Shown: positions 25,428 to 36,500 of the stretch, piece by piece
Position numbering within the stretch: position 1 is the stretch's first letter
Layout: every line of letters starts with the position of its first letter
NCBI GenBank assembly: GCA_019637995.1
Contig: JAHBUQ010000003.1
Span: forward strand, 310,001-374,000
DNA: 64,000 bases
Source of the DNA: Ignavibacteriota bacterium
Lineage (GTDB): Bacteria > Bacteroidota > Ignavibacteria > Kapaibacteriales > UBA2268
Direction of reading: 5' to 3'
Made by a program: the position numbers and the translations under genes
Notes under the pieces: model-generated
Databases searched by the model: none
What the model saw: only the letters and a program-made list of their open reading frames with translations
Told to the model about the DNA's origin: nothing

Positions 25428-27662
25428 TTACCTTCTGTCGCCTCTTCTGTCACGGTCGCGACCGCCTCTGTCATTTCTGCCACGGTCGTTTCTGTCTCTG
25501 TCACGATTGTCAGAATCAGGTCTTGGAGTCCATTCTCTTTCTTCCGGCATACCGGCAGGACGTTCAAGAAGTGCCTTGCGACTTAGTCTGTATTTTCCGT
25601 CACGTGTAATTTCAAGTAATTTTACTTCGAATTTATCACCTGCTTTTACAACATCGGAAACATTTTCAATTCTCTCGTGAGCTACTTGAGAAATGTGAAG
25701 TAAACCTTGAGTTTTTGGCAAAAATTCCATCAGAGCACCAAGTCCTTCGCGAACTTCTTTGACGGTTGCCATATATATTTCACCTTCCTGTGGTTTTTTG
25801 GTCAGACCTCTGATAACAGCAATTGCCTGTTCGCTTGCTTCTTTACTTGCAGAAGCAACAAGCACAGTACCATCATCTTCGATATTGATTTCCACTCCAT
25901 AATCCTTACAGATGCCGCGAATAGTCTCACCACCGCTGCCAATTACTGCACCAATTGTATCTTGTGGAATTTGAATAGATGTAAATCTAGGAGCGAATTC
26001 GGAAATGTCTTCACGTTGGGCATTTAATGTTTCGTTCATTATACCGAGTATATGCATTCTGCCTTTAAGAGCCTGCTCAAGAGCCTCAGCCATGATACTT
26101 GTTGAAAGGCCTTCTATTTTGATATCCATTTGACAAGCTGTAATACCGTCAGCAGTACCTGTAACTTTGAAGTCCATATCGCCTAGAAAATCTTCATCAC
26201 CAAGAATATCGCTGAGCACAGCTACTTTTTCATCTTCTTTTATCAAGCCCATTGCAATTCCGGCAACCGGCTTTTTAAGTGGTACGCCGGCATCGAATAA
26301 TGCAAGAGTACCTGCACAGACAGTAGCCATAGATGATGAGCCGTTTGATTCAAGTATATCTGAAACGATACGTATTGTATAAGGGAATTCAGTTGCTTCG
26401 GGCATCATTCCTTTCAAAGCTCTCCATGCAAGATTTCCATGACCAACTTCACGTCTGCTAACTCCCATTCTGCCAACTTCACCGGTCGAAAATGGCGGGA
26501 AATTGTAATGCAGGAGGAAACGCTCAGTGTACATAGGCAGTAAGCCTTCAATCATCTGTTCATCACGGTTTGTACCTAATGTAACAGATGTCAGACTCTG
26601 AGTTTCACCTCTTGTAAATAATGCAGAGCCGTGATTTCTTGGTAGTAATCCAACTTCGCAGGCAATCGGTCTGATGTCGCGGGTTGTTCTTCCGTCAAGA
26701 CGTTTGCCTTCTTCGAGAATCATATTTCTCATATATTTTTTCTCGAGACTGCTTACGATTTTTCCGGTAATTTTTTCAAGTCTGGGTGCCCATTCTTCAT
26801 TTTCGCCGTGAACTTCAGTAGCTTTTACAAGAGCTTGTTCTAAAATAGCGGAGCGTTGCTCATTGCGTTCTTCTTTGGTCGAAACATTATGCACATAAGA
26901 ATGAAGTACTTCATGAATTTCATTCTGTATCAGTTCTTCAATTCCTTCAGGTATTGAATCAATTATTAATTCGCGCTTAACCGGAGCACCATCTTCGATT
27001 AACATTCTTTGTAATGCATTTAATTCTTTGACTTTATTATGACCGAATTCCAAAGCAGCAATAAATTCTCCTTCAGAAATTTCTTTCGATTCACCTTCAA
27101 CCATTAAAATGGCGGAATCACTTCCGGCTACAGTAATATCAATATCTGAAAGTTTTAATAATTCATAAGATGGATTTGCAACAAATTCACCATCAATTCT
27201 TCCGACCTTTACTTCAGAAATTGGTCCGTTGAATGGTATATCGGAAATGAGTAAAGCGGCAGAAGCTCCTACAGCGCCAAGCGTATCAGGATCTACTCCG
27301 GGATCGGCAGAGAATACATTAGCAATAAGTTGTGTCTCGTAAGTCCAGCCTTTAGGAATGAGTGGACGAATAGGTCTGTCAATCAATCTGGCTGAAAGTA
27401 CTTCTTTGTCAGTAGGTCTACCTTCTCTTTTGAGAAAACCACCCGGGATTTTACCTGCGGCTGATGTTTTTTCGCGATATTCCACCTGCAATGGCAGGAA
27501 GTCAATATCTGTCTTCGGCGTTTCGGCGGCTGTCGCAGTTACTAAAACCATTGTATCTTCGCATCTTACCATTACGGCACCATTTGCGAATTTTGCGAAT
27601 TTACCCACTTCAAGTGAGTATTCTTTACCGTCGAAATTAATCGAAACTTTTTTGTGTTGCAT
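25428..27662 (-). CDS. pnp: Polyribonucleotide nucleotidyltransferase (PNPase)
   Basis: This protein of 744 residues is a phosphorolytic 3'-5' exoribonuclease. Two RNase PH domains are visible (first from residue 1 with VGKFAKFANGAVMVRCED, second near 320 with GRTTRDIRPIACEVGLLPRNHGSALFTRGETQ). A KH domain (IGAVIGSGGETIRGICKDYG, near 560) and an S1 domain (GALMEFLPKTQGLLHISQVAHERI, near 635) follow. The last 35 residues are Arg/Asp/Gly-rich (RNDRGGRDRDRRGDRR), an RNA-binding tail often seen in this group. It follows rpsO, as in many bacteria, with an intrinsic terminator-like hairpin between the two (27695-27719). Confidence 0.97.
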   Translation of the reverse strand: MQHKKVSINFDGKEYSLEVGKFAKFANGAVMVRCEDTMVLVTATAAETPKTDIDFLPLQVEYREKTSAAGKIPGGFLKREGRPTDKEVLSARLIDRPIRPLIPKGWTYETQLIANVFSADPGVDPDTLGAVGASAALLISDIPFNGPISEVKVGRIDGEFVANPSYELLKLSDIDITVAGSDSAILMVEGESKEISEGEFIAALEFGHNKVKELNALQRMLIEDGAPVKRELIIDSIPEGIEELIQNEIHEVLHSYVHNVSTKEERNEQRSAILEQALVKATEVHGENEEWAPRLEKITGKIVSSLEKKYMRNMILEEGKRLDGRTTRDIRPIACEVGLLPRNHGSALFTRGETQSLTSVTLGTNRDEQMIEGLLPMYTERFLLHYNFPPFSTGEVGRMGVSRREVGHGNLAWRALKGMMPEATEFPYTIRIVSDILESNGSSSMATVCAGTLALFDAGVPLKKPVAGIAMGLIKEDEKVAVLSDILGDEDFLGDMDFKVTGTADGITACQMDIKIEGLSTSIMAEALEQALKGRMHILGIMNETLNAQREDISEFAPRFTSIQIPQDTIGAVIGSGGETIRGICKDYGVEINIEDDGTVLVASASKEASEQAIAVIRGLTKKPQEGEIYMATVKEVREGLGALMEFLPKTQGLLHISQVAHERIENVSDVVKAGDKFEVKLLEITRDGKYRLSRKALLERPAGMPEEREWTPRPDSDNRDRDRNDRGRNDRGGRDRDRRGDRR

Positions 27663-27694
27663 ATTACTTCTTCATTATTACATTAAATTTCAAA

Positions 27695-27719
27695 CAAAAA
27701 ACGGCGTCAGAAACGCCGC
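27695..27719 (-). terminator. rpsO terminator before pnp
   Basis: On the minus strand CGGCGT (27718-27713) pairs with ACGCCG (27707-27702) around a 5-base loop and is followed by six T (27701-27696). It lies between the rpsO stop and the pnp start. Read-through would be needed for pnp unless it has its own promoter. Confidence 0.8.
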
Positions 27720-27744
27720 TTACTCATTAAATGATATTTGTTTA

Positions 27745-28011
27745 TTACTTTCTTAGTGACAATGCCACCAACACTTCACGATAGCGTGTTATGTCGTTAT
27801 TGGCAAGGTAGGTAAGCAATCTTCGACGCTTTGAAACAAGCTTAATGAGACCGCGGCGGCCATGGTGGTCTTTTTTGTGCGTATCAAGGTGTCCTGTCAG
27901 ATAATTAATGCGTGTAGTCAGCATTGAAATCTGTACTTCGGAACGACCGGTGTCAGCACCGCTTGTACCAAATCTTTTTATTGCTTCTAACTTTTGATCT
28001 TTAGTAATCAT
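27745..28011 (-). CDS. rpsO: 30S ribosomal protein S15
   Basis: 88 residues, nearly the standard length (89). Clear S15 sequence: [49 protein letters not shown]. It binds 16S rRNA early in 30S assembly. It is upstream of pnp, with a hairpin and T-run after the stop codon. The short ATG-distal region shows no obvious autoregulatory structure that I can identify. Confidence 0.97.
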   Translation of the reverse strand: MITKDQKLEAIKRFGTSGADTGRSEVQISMLTTRINYLTGHLDTHKKDHHGRRGLIKLVSKRRRLLTYLANNDITRYREVLVALSLRK

Positions 28012-28109
28012 TTATTACTACTCCAAATAAAAAATTTTGCAGAATTACGAACTTTAAAAATAACACTTTTTTACGAAATAAAAAAATATTTTGTGCATAA
28101 TTACATTAT

Positions 28110-28262
28110 TTAATCACGATTTACTATCACTAATGCTCCTATTACTCCAGGAATCCAACCCGCTATTGTAAGGAGAGTTACAATAATTATGGAACCACAT
28201 CCTTTATCAATAACTGCTAAAGGTGGAAATATTATACACAATATAACTCTGATAATGCTCAT
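28110..28262 (-). CDS. YqaE/Pmp3 family small membrane protein
   Basis: This 50-residue gene is shorter than the usual gene-calling threshold. It starts at the ATG of 28262 and ends with TAA at 28110. The protein begins MSIIRVILCIIFPPLAVIDKG, then contains GCGSIIIVTLLTIAGWIPGVIGALVIV. This matches the YqaE/Pmp3 (UPF0057) signature: an I-L-x-x-x-P-P-L-x-V core, G-C-G after the first helix, and L-x-x-x-x-G-W-I-P-G-x-I-H/G-A in the second. Family members are two-helix membrane proteins that are involved in membrane potential and stress responses. It is a solitary gene, between rpsO and dnaE. The hydrophobic pattern and complete signature make it real despite its size. Confidence 0.85.
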   Translation of the reverse strand: MSIIRVILCIIFPPLAVIDKGCGSIIIVTLLTIAGWIPGVIGALVIVNRD

Positions 28263-28309
28263 ATATTATTATTGAAGTAACGAATTAAATATCAATATAT
28301 TATATGATA

Positions 28310-31300
28310 TTACAATTCAAATTGCACTCTGTGATTACCAAATAATTTGCAAAGCATTTGAGTTGTATGCATATCAAGCGGTAAATTTGCATCCATTGAA
28401 TAATATGTTTTCTTTACAGTTTTGTCTTTGCTTGAAACGTAGCATTTTAGTCTGACGGTTTTTCCATTTGAATTAAGCAAATCCTTCTTAACAGTTTCGA
28501 GGTTTGAAAGGTCGTTTTCATCAAGATTTATCCACAATTTGTAACCTTTGATTCCTGAATTAATTAAATTATCAACAGGCTGAATATCATTGACTACAAT
28601 TTTGATAACATCATCTTTTTCGCTAAGTTTTCCACTTACATAGACAATTGCATCTTCTTTAATTAAATGTTTGAATTTTGAATAAGTATCAGACCAGATT
28701 AGCAGTTCAGCTTTTCCGCTGAAATCTTCAACAAAGCAAAATGCAATTTCATTTTCTTTCTTATCCCGTCTTATGCGTAATTCAGAAAGCATTCCGCATA
28801 TTTTTATCTCTGAGGGTGCATCGTCAACACTTAAAGTCAAATCAATATTTGAGAAAGACCTGACAAAAGGCGAATATTCATTCAAAGGATGTCCGCTAAC
28901 ATAGAAATTCAGTATTTCTTTTTCGCGTTCAAGTCTTTCTCTTTCGTCCCATTCAGTAACATCCGGTACTGAAGGCTCTGAAATAATTGAATCATCAACC
29001 TCACCTAAAAATAAGCTATCGGTAAAACTGCTGTCGTCTCCCTGCATCTTTTTACCGAAATTCAGGGCAACATCTATTGATTCGAATAAAGCTCTCCGCT
29101 TTCCGTTTTCAATTAAATCAAAAGCCCCAGACAAAACAAGTGCTTCGAGTGTCCTTTTGTTGACTAAATGACTATTTACTCTTGCTATGAAATCAAAGAA
29201 TGATTTGAAAGGTTTGCTTTCTCTAATTTCAACAATACTATCAACAGCAGCAATACCTACATTTTTGATACCTGCAAGACCAAAATAAATAGTATCGCCT
29301 TCAGCTGTAAATTTTGCAAATGAGCGGTTAACATCAGGTGGATACACTTTCAACCCATATTTTTTGGCTTCATATACGAGTCTGACTATTTTTTCCTGTG
29401 AATTCAATTCTGCAGTCATATTTGCAGCTAAAAATTCTGCAGGATAATATGTTTTAAGCCATGCAGTCTGAAAAGCGATATATGAGTAAGCTACTGAGTG
29501 CGATTTATTAAAACCATAATTAGCAAATTTATAAATTAAATCAAATATTTCTAATGCGAGCTTTTCACTTATACCTTTTTTAGCTGCACCTTCAATGAAT
29601 GCAGGTTTCATCTTATCCATTTCGGATTCTTTCTTCTTACCCATTGCTCGCCTGAGAATGTCTGCTTGTCCAAGAGTAAAATCGCCGATTATCTGAACAA
29701 GCTGCATCACTTGTTCCTGATAAACAATGATTCCGTAAGTAGCCTTTAGTGGCTTTTCCATTAGTGGATGAAGATATTCAACCGGCTTACGACCGTGTTT
29801 TCTGTCAATGAAATCCGGTATGTTCGCCATTGGACCAGGACGATAAAGGGCATTCATTGCTGTTAACTCTTCGAGATTATGAGGCTTGAGCTGTTTAAGG
29901 TATTCCTGCATACCACCTGATTCAAACTGAAATATACCGAGGGTTTCCCCATTGGATATTAAGTCATAGGTTTTCTTGTCAAGAAAATCAATTTTATCAA
30001 TGTCAATTTTTTTGTTATGGTTTCTTTGAATCATCTCGAGAGTATTATCAATTATTGATAGAGTTCTAAGTCCGAGAAAATCCATTTTTAACAGACCAAT
30101 TGACTCCAGGTCGCCCATACTGTATTGTGTTGCTATTTCTGAAGGACCATCTTTTCCTTTTGACGGTGACTGATAGACCGGAACATAATCAGTAATATCA
30201 CCCGGAGTTATAACAACTCCGGCTGCGTGAATTCCTGTATGTCTGAATTTGCCCTCAAGCAGAAGGGAATAATTTATTAATTCTTTGATTCTATCATCAT
30301 TTGACTCACTGACCCATTTTAGATCAGGTAGCAATATCGCATCTTTGAGGGGTTTTACTTTTCCCTGCTCTACCGGAATTTTCTTAGTGATATTTTTTAT
30401 AGTGTTCAGCTCAATACCTAAAACTCTTCCTACATCAGTCAATACAGCTTTGCTTGAAAGTTTTCCGAAAGTAATAATTTGTGCTACAGCTTCTTCACCG
30501 TATTTATATTTTACATAATTGATTACAAGTTCACGTTTTTCATCATTAAAATCAATATCAATATCGGGCATTGTATATCTTTCAGGATTCAGAAATCTCT
30601 CAAACAGCAAATCGTATGGAAGTGGGTCAATATTCGTTATACCAAGACAATATGCAACTATGCTACCAACAGCAGATCCTCTACCGGGTCCGACACTACA
30701 ACCAAGTCGCTTAGCCGCATCAATGAAATCCCATACAATCAGAAAATAACCCGGAAAGCCCATTGAATTAATAACGCCAAGCTCGTACTCGACCCTTTCA
30801 ATAATTTCATCAGTCACATTGTCATATTTTGTATAAAGCCCCTTATAAGTAAGTTCTTTAAGATACTCTTCAAGATTTTCGGATTTTGATTCTGCTGGTA
30901 TTGGGAAATCAGGCATAATTGTTTTAGTGTCAAGCTTTACATCACATTTGTCTGCTATTTCGAGAGTATTTTCGATAGCTCCCGGATACTTTCCAAAAAG
31001 ATCAATCATTTGTTCCGTTGACTTGAAATAATATTCAGGTGTGCCGTATCGAAGTTTGAGTAAATCAATTTTATCAGTGCCTGATGCATCGCGGATATTT
31101 AGTAAAACATTATGGGCATAAGCATGATTAGGTTTCAAATAATGAATATCATTAGAACATATCATCTTAATGCCAAGCTCACCGGCAATTTTGGGTGCTT
31201 TTTCAAGAATTATGGGGTCATTTTCAAGATTATGATTCTGAAGCTCTATGTAAAAGTCATCTCCAAATAAATCTTTATAATACTTAGCTTCAGAGTATGC

Positions 31301-31780
31301 ACGTTCATAATCGCCATCTATGATATGAGCATTTACCATGCTACCCATGCATGCAGTAGAACAAATCAGCCCTTCGTGATATTTCTCAAGTAGTTCTTTA
31401 TCAATTCTAGGCCTGTAATAAAAACCTTCGGTATGTGCATAAGAAGTAAGCTTCATTAGGTTTCTATAACCAACATTGTTTTTTGCAATAAAAAGGATAT
31501 GAAAATAATTTCTTTTTTTACCACCGGGAGATTTTCTGTCGGCATTCTTATCAAATCTGGAGCCATTAGCAATGTATGCTTCCATCCCCAATAAAGGCTT
31601 GACATTATATTTCTTAGCCATATTGTAAAATTCCACAGTGCCGAACATAACGCCGTGGTCAGTCAGTGCTACAGCCGGCTGTGAATTTTCTGCGGCTGCT
31701 TTGACCAATTCTTCAGGTGTCGCTGCTGCATCAAGAAGCGAATAATGAGTGTGATTATGTAGATGTACGAAGTTTGACAT
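28310..31780 (-). CDS. dnaE: DNA polymerase III alpha subunit
   Basis: The protein has 1156 residues and is the replicative polymerase. It opens with a PHP domain (FVHLHNHTHYSLLDAAATPEEL, then ALTDHGVMFG). The C-family polymerase catalytic motif is MPDIDIDFND (near residue 403), in agreement with the E. coli catalytic aspartates, and GPGRGSAVGSIVAYCLGI precedes it. A helix-hairpin-helix region (LAGIKNVG), an OB-fold (about 985-1070) and a C-terminal region follow. The length and order are those of the DnaE1 type. It is a single-gene unit on the minus strand. Confidence 0.97.
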   Translation of the reverse strand: MSNFVHLHNHTHYSLLDAAATPEELVKAAAENSQPAVALTDHGVMFGTVEFYNMAKKYNVKPLLGMEAYIANGSRFDKNADRKSPGGKKRNYFHILFIAKNNVGYRNLMKLTSYAHTEGFYYRPRIDKELLEKYHEGLICSTACMGSMVNAHIIDGDYERAYSEAKYYKDLFGDDFYIELQNHNLENDPIILEKAPKIAGELGIKMICSNDIHYLKPNHAYAHNVLLNIRDASGTDKIDLLKLRYGTPEYYFKSTEQMIDLFGKYPGAIENTLEIADKCDVKLDTKTIMPDFPIPAESKSENLEEYLKELTYKGLYTKYDNVTDEIIERVEYELGVINSMGFPGYFLIVWDFIDAAKRLGCSVGPGRGSAVGSIVAYCLGITNIDPLPYDLLFERFLNPERYTMPDIDIDFNDEKRELVINYVKYKYGEEAVAQIITFGKLSSKAVLTDVGRVLGIELNTIKNITKKIPVEQGKVKPLKDAILLPDLKWVSESNDDRIKELINYSLLLEGKFRHTGIHAAGVVITPGDITDYVPVYQSPSKGKDGPSEIATQYSMGDLESIGLLKMDFLGLRTLSIIDNTLEMIQRNHNKKIDIDKIDFLDKKTYDLISNGETLGIFQFESGGMQEYLKQLKPHNLEELTAMNALYRPGPMANIPDFIDRKHGRKPVEYLHPLMEKPLKATYGIIVYQEQVMQLVQIIGDFTLGQADILRRAMGKKKESEMDKMKPAFIEGAAKKGISEKLALEIFDLIYKFANYGFNKSHSVAYSYIAFQTAWLKTYYPAEFLAANMTAELNSQEKIVRLVYEAKKYGLKVYPPDVNRSFAKFTAEGDTIYFGLAGIKNVGIAAVDSIVEIRESKPFKSFFDFIARVNSHLVNKRTLEALVLSGAFDLIENGKRRALFESIDVALNFGKKMQGDDSSFTDSLFLGEVDDSIISEPSVPDVTEWDERERLEREKEILNFYVSGHPLNEYSPFVRSFSNIDLTLSVDDAPSEIKICGMLSELRIRRDKKENEIAFCFVEDFSGKAELLIWSDTYSKFKHLIKEDAIVYVSGKLSEKDDVIKIVVNDIQPVDNLINSGIKGYKLWINLDENDLSNLETVKKDLLNSNGKTVRLKCYVSSKDKTVKKTYYSMDANLPLDMHTTQMLCKLFGNHRVQFEL

Positions 31781-32208
31781 TTTAGATTTTTTATTATCAT
31801 TTTTGCTGAATTCAATATTATAAAAGTAGAAAAAATTTGGCTAATATTTTGATAAAATTAGTTAGAAGTTTTCCACAAAGTTTTAAAGCAGTGCTCGTGC
31901 AGTTTGCAATGTTATAAGTATTAGAAATAAAATGATATGAAAATGCAAAGCAGAATAAGTAACTTGAAATAGATATAAGGTCAAGGTTCTGTTTTTGGGC
32001 AAATATTCACAGTTAAGTTACATCAGTACTTATTGTGATTCATCTTTTGTTATATTTTAAAATCTGAAAGAGTTTAAATAGGATCAATATACAGAGTATA
32101 TCGCTTGGTTTCAATTGATGATTAATAATTACCCAAAACCAAAAAAACTTTTTTCAATTATTCTCTACGATAATTATACTGACTTTCTGAGTATTTCGTT
32201 TTTTATAA
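31781..32208. other. Intergenic stretch with no recognised feature
   Basis: Between the dnaE start and the TolC-like gene end lie 428 bases, AT-rich, with no open frame of note and no tRNA-like fold that I could see. A single TTTTCCACA (31869-31877) resembles a DnaA box with one mismatch but stands alone. It presumably holds the dnaE promoter and the terminator of the efflux operon, but I cannot point to clear elements. Confidence 0.6.
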
Positions 32209-33513
32209 TCAATAATTCAAAGTTCCGGTTAAAATATTTAATTCAATTTCGCTTAATTTTGCATCCAACATTGATTCGTTAATTCGCATTTTAGAACGGT
32301 TTAAATTTAGCTGTGCCTCCCGAAGTTCGAGCGAAGTTATTTGGCCTAAGTCGAATAAATCCAAACTGCGTTGATAATTAAGTTCAGCAGCACCCAAATT
32401 GGCAATATCCATATCCAAAATTGCTTTCTTTTCCACAAGTGCTTCATAGTTATTGATGACAGCCATATCTATTTGATTACGAAGCATTTCAATTGAAATA
32501 GAATTCATCTCAGACATTAGTTTAGTATTTTGAGCTTGAATATTTGTTCTCATGCCATCAAAGATATTCCAGGATAAATTTACCCCGGTGCCAAGTCCGT
32601 AGTTTTGATTAACCAAAAGAAACCCTGCATCAGCATCAGTTCGATTGTATGAGTATGAAGCAGTCAGATTGACTTTTGGCATATAGTTTGTCTTTATCAG
32701 CTCATAATCCAACTCAGTAATTTCCTTATTCTTGAGTGCCTGTAGGATTGAATTATTTGATTTCTGAGCTAAATTTCTTAAATCTTCTATAGATTTTTCC
32801 TGATAAAATTCAATATCTGCACCAATATCATACCCGCTGCCGCTGACTTTTTCGCCCATAAGATAAATTAACATTCTCAAAGAATTTTTGTAATTCAATT
32901 CAGTTCTTTTGTAATTTGTGCTATCGGTATTCAAATCAACCTTTGCCCGCAAAAGTTCCAAAGAATTCGAAGCGCCGTATTCTTTTCTGTCCTCAATTCT
33001 TTTCATTCTGCGATAGCTCAATTCTATACTTTCATTCATAACATCGAGATTTTTTTTGAGTAGAAGAGAATTATAATATGTTCGTGCAATCTCTTTAACA
33101 GTATTCTCCACAGATATTTTCAATTCTACATCGCTTCTGGATTTCAATGTTTTCAGTCGCTCATAGGAAATAAACATACCCATATCGTCTAAAATTGTCC
33201 ACGAAAGCTGAACTCCACCATTTACAGTTTTGGCTACATTTCCAGCTTGCTCTATTCTTTGACCTGTCAGCAGAACTAAATACAAATCTGTATTTGCATA
33301 ATTGTATCCTGCTACTAAATCAACTTTCGGAAGCATTCCTGCATTTCCGGGTGCTACATTATTCTTTGCAATTTGATTGCTTGTTTGAGCAATTCGTATC
33401 GAATAATTATTTAAAAGTGCCTTTTCCACAGCTTCTTTCAATGTAATATTTCCCTGCGAAAATGCATTTCCAAAGAATAAAATCAATAATATAATTAAAA
33501 TTAAATGTCTCAT
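32209..33513 (-). CDS. TolC-family outer-membrane efflux protein
   Basis: 434 residues with a signal peptide (1-19), then two OEP repeats: NITLKEAVEKALLNNYSIRIAQTSN, and the second half with NLSWNIFDGMRTNIQAQNTKLMSEMN. Heptad-rich helices and QRSLDLFDLGQITSLELREAQLNLNRSKMRI are characteristic of the TolC family, which forms the outer-membrane duct of tripartite pumps. It is the last gene of a three-gene efflux operon (adaptor, RND pump, TolC) on the minus strand; the RND gene ends 6 bases before it. Confidence 0.9.
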   Translation of the reverse strand: MRHLILIILLILFFGNAFSQGNITLKEAVEKALLNNYSIRIAQTSNQIAKNNVAPGNAGMLPKVDLVAGYNYANTDLYLVLLTGQRIEQAGNVAKTVNGGVQLSWTILDDMGMFISYERLKTLKSRSDVELKISVENTVKEIARTYYNSLLLKKNLDVMNESIELSYRRMKRIEDRKEYGASNSLELLRAKVDLNTDSTNYKRTELNYKNSLRMLIYLMGEKVSGSGYDIGADIEFYQEKSIEDLRNLAQKSNNSILQALKNKEITELDYELIKTNYMPKVNLTASYSYNRTDADAGFLLVNQNYGLGTGVNLSWNIFDGMRTNIQAQNTKLMSEMNSISIEMLRNQIDMAVINNYEALVEKKAILDMDIANLGAAELNYQRSLDLFDLGQITSLELREAQLNLNRSKMRINESMLDAKLSEIELNILTGTLNY

Positions 33514-33519
33514 AATTTA

Positions 33520-36500
33520 TTAATCCAAATAATATTTAATTCTCAATTCTTCTTTTACAGCCGGTTCAAGCTCCTCTCTTTCGGGCTTTTTGCCAGTCCA
33601 AATCCACGCTGCAAGTCGCTTGAAATCATTGAGAAATACAAGTAATACCGGTAAAAATACCAATACGAAAAATGAACCTATCATAAGTCCGTAGGCTACA
33701 GATATCGCCATTGGAATGAGAAATTTTGCCTGAAGACTTTTTTCGGCAAGCAGTGGCAAAAGCCCTAAAACCGTAGTTCCTGTTGTAAGTAATATTGGTC
33801 TAAACCTGTTTATTCCAGAACCAACGAGAGCTTCCCTGTAGGACATGCCGGCTTTGAGATAACCGTTGAAAGTATTTATATAAACAATTGAATTATTTAC
33901 AATTACACCAATTAAAGCAATCATTCCGTATATTGACATAATATTGACAGGAGTGCTTTGAAAATAATGTCCCCATACAGCTCCGATTATTCCAAGCGGA
34001 AGCAATGCCAAAACAATGAATGCCTGAGAAAATGACCTGAAACTTAAAACTATTAAAAAGAACATCATAATAAATGCTATACTAAGACCTGTTCTTGCTG
34101 TGCTTGCCATTTTCATTACTTCCCTCTTTTGACCTGATTCAGTTTGGGATACACTTGGGTATTTAGCTAAAACCGGCATAAGGAATTCAGTATTAATTCT
34201 CTCAAGCACAGGTGGAACTTCGGCATTTTGGTCAACCATATCAGCTTCGATAGTTATTTCCCGCTTTCCGTCAATATGATTTATTACTGTTTTACCACGC
34301 TTAATTGAGTAATCTGCAATTTCAGTCAAAGGATAGCTGTTGCCATTTGGCAGCTTAATTCTCATATCCTCCCAATTACGGATAGTTGAGCGATCTTCCG
34401 GAGAATATTTTACCCAAACTTTGATTTCGTCGTTGCCTCTCTGAAGTCTTTGGACTTCGTCACCAAAGAAACCCTGTCTGACTTGACGGGCAACTTCAAA
34501 ATTGCTAAGTCCTAACAAAAATGCTTTCTCTTTGAGTTTAATATTTATTTCTCTAAGCCCAAGAACATCGTTATCAGAAACATTTGCAATTTCACTTATA
34601 TTTGATAATTCATCTTTTAGGTAATTCTTGACAGCATCAAGATCTTCAAGGTCGGGACTGAGAAGCGAAATTGATATTGCCTTGCCGAATATTGAGCCTC
34701 CTCCGAAAAGCAAAGTTTCAGCTTCGTAAATAGGACCGACTTTTTCCCGAATCAAATTTGATATTTTGAAAGACTCCAGATTTCTTTCCTCACCATTTAG
34801 AAGAATTACCTTTAAAGTCGCATCATTGGAATTTCCGGCATCACTAACAACTCCCATTGGACCACGGAATGAAGCGGGACCGGTACCAATATTTTTTACA
34901 ACAGTAGTAATTACTTGTTTCTTGTCTTCTCTGTTTGCTGTGAGCTCTTCATTAACCTCCCAGACAGCCCGTTCTATTCTGTCAGCAATTTCTTCAGTGA
35001 TTCCCTCTCGGGTACCCGCAGGTAAAGATAATTTTACTTCAAAATTATCGCCGTCTATAAAAGGAAAAAATGTAAATTTAATATGACCACCTGCAAATCC
35101 ACCGACTGTAATAATTGTCAAGGAAAACATTATTGCCAGAGCAATTAATTTATGGTCAATTAAAAAATTAAGTGACTTTTTATAAAGGACGTCTCGTGGG
35201 TAAGTGAGTAAACTATCGAGAAAAAGTCTGATTTTATTATGCTTTCTTTCCCTCAATGCTTTAGAGTGTGCCAGGTGAGCAGGCAGAATGAGAGCAGCTT
35301 CGATGAGCGAAAATATCAAAGCAAAAATTACCACAAAACCCATATCTTTCATTCCGGCACCGGAGCGACCATCCATAAAGAAAAATGGTGTAAACATTGC
35401 CACAGTAGTCAGGACTGAAAATACTACTGAAGGCAAAACCTCCATAACACCATTAATAGCCGCCTTGAAGGGCTTCATACCTTTTTCGTAATTTTGATAT
35501 ATCTGCTCGGCGATTACAACCCCATCATCAACAAGAATACCAACTACTACAATACAACCGAATAATGAAATGACATTAATTGTAATACCTGTCATATATC
35601 CGATTAAAAACATTCCCATAAATGAGAATGGTATACTCAAAGCTACCCATAAAGCTAATCTTAAATTCAGAAACAGTGCAAGACCCAATATAACAAGTAT
35701 TGCACCCTGACTACCGTTTGTGAGTAGTGTATCAATTCGTTTGGTTAGCGATTCAGTAAAATCGTCAATAACTATAGCTTGATAATCAGTATTTTTTTTA
35801 TTAAAATCTTCAACATATTTTTTTGCAGCGGCTGTAATATCAAGAATATTTTCGCCTTTAATCTTGTTAACATTGAAAATTACTGCACGCTTTCCATTTA
35901 TATAACTTTTATTAGGAGATTCTTCCCATGAATTATCTATCCTTGCAACATCACGTAATCTTACTAATCTGCCGTCCTGCATAGATTTTACAACGATATC
36001 CTGAAGTCCTTCAGCGTAATAGTTCTTTTGCTTCATTCTGATTAGGATTTCTTCATCGTCTGTTTTTACAGAGCCGGCAGTAAGCTCAATATTGGCAGTT
36101 CTTAATGCTCGTGTTATATCGTCAAAGGTTATATCGTAGCTGCGCATTGCAAATTCATTGACATAAGCAACAATATTCTCAGCAGGATATCCACTAATAG
36201 TAACTTGGGATAAACCCGGAATCGAGCGTAAATCATCTTCAACTCGTTTGGAAATTGATTTTAAAGAATTTAAATCATCAATTCCGAAAATTCCGAAACT
36301 GATAGCAAATTCGACTGCAGGTGCTTTAGCAACAACCGGTGGCTCCATTCCGACAGGAAATGAATTGATTCGGTCAACTGCATTTTTGACATCAAGCAAA
36401 ACTTCATCTGTATTATAAGAGCGAAAGACTTCAATACCCATACTTCCGATATTTTCTCTCGAATTGCTTGAATAACGGTCAATTCCCTGAATCCCTTTCA

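Noticed and set aside
27695..27719. Hairpin as a pnp autoregulatory (RNase III-like) leader
   Set aside because: It is a short stem directly followed by a T-run, so a simple terminator of rpsO is the better reading.
27358..27756. 132-codon frame on the plus strand across the pnp start and hairpin
   Set aside because: It overlaps the whole N-terminal coding part of pnp and the rpsO-pnp gap; composition follows the complement of pnp.
31869..31877. DnaA-box-like TTTTCCACA upstream of dnaE
   Set aside because: Single copy with one mismatch, no cluster or AT-rich unwinding pattern; not an origin.
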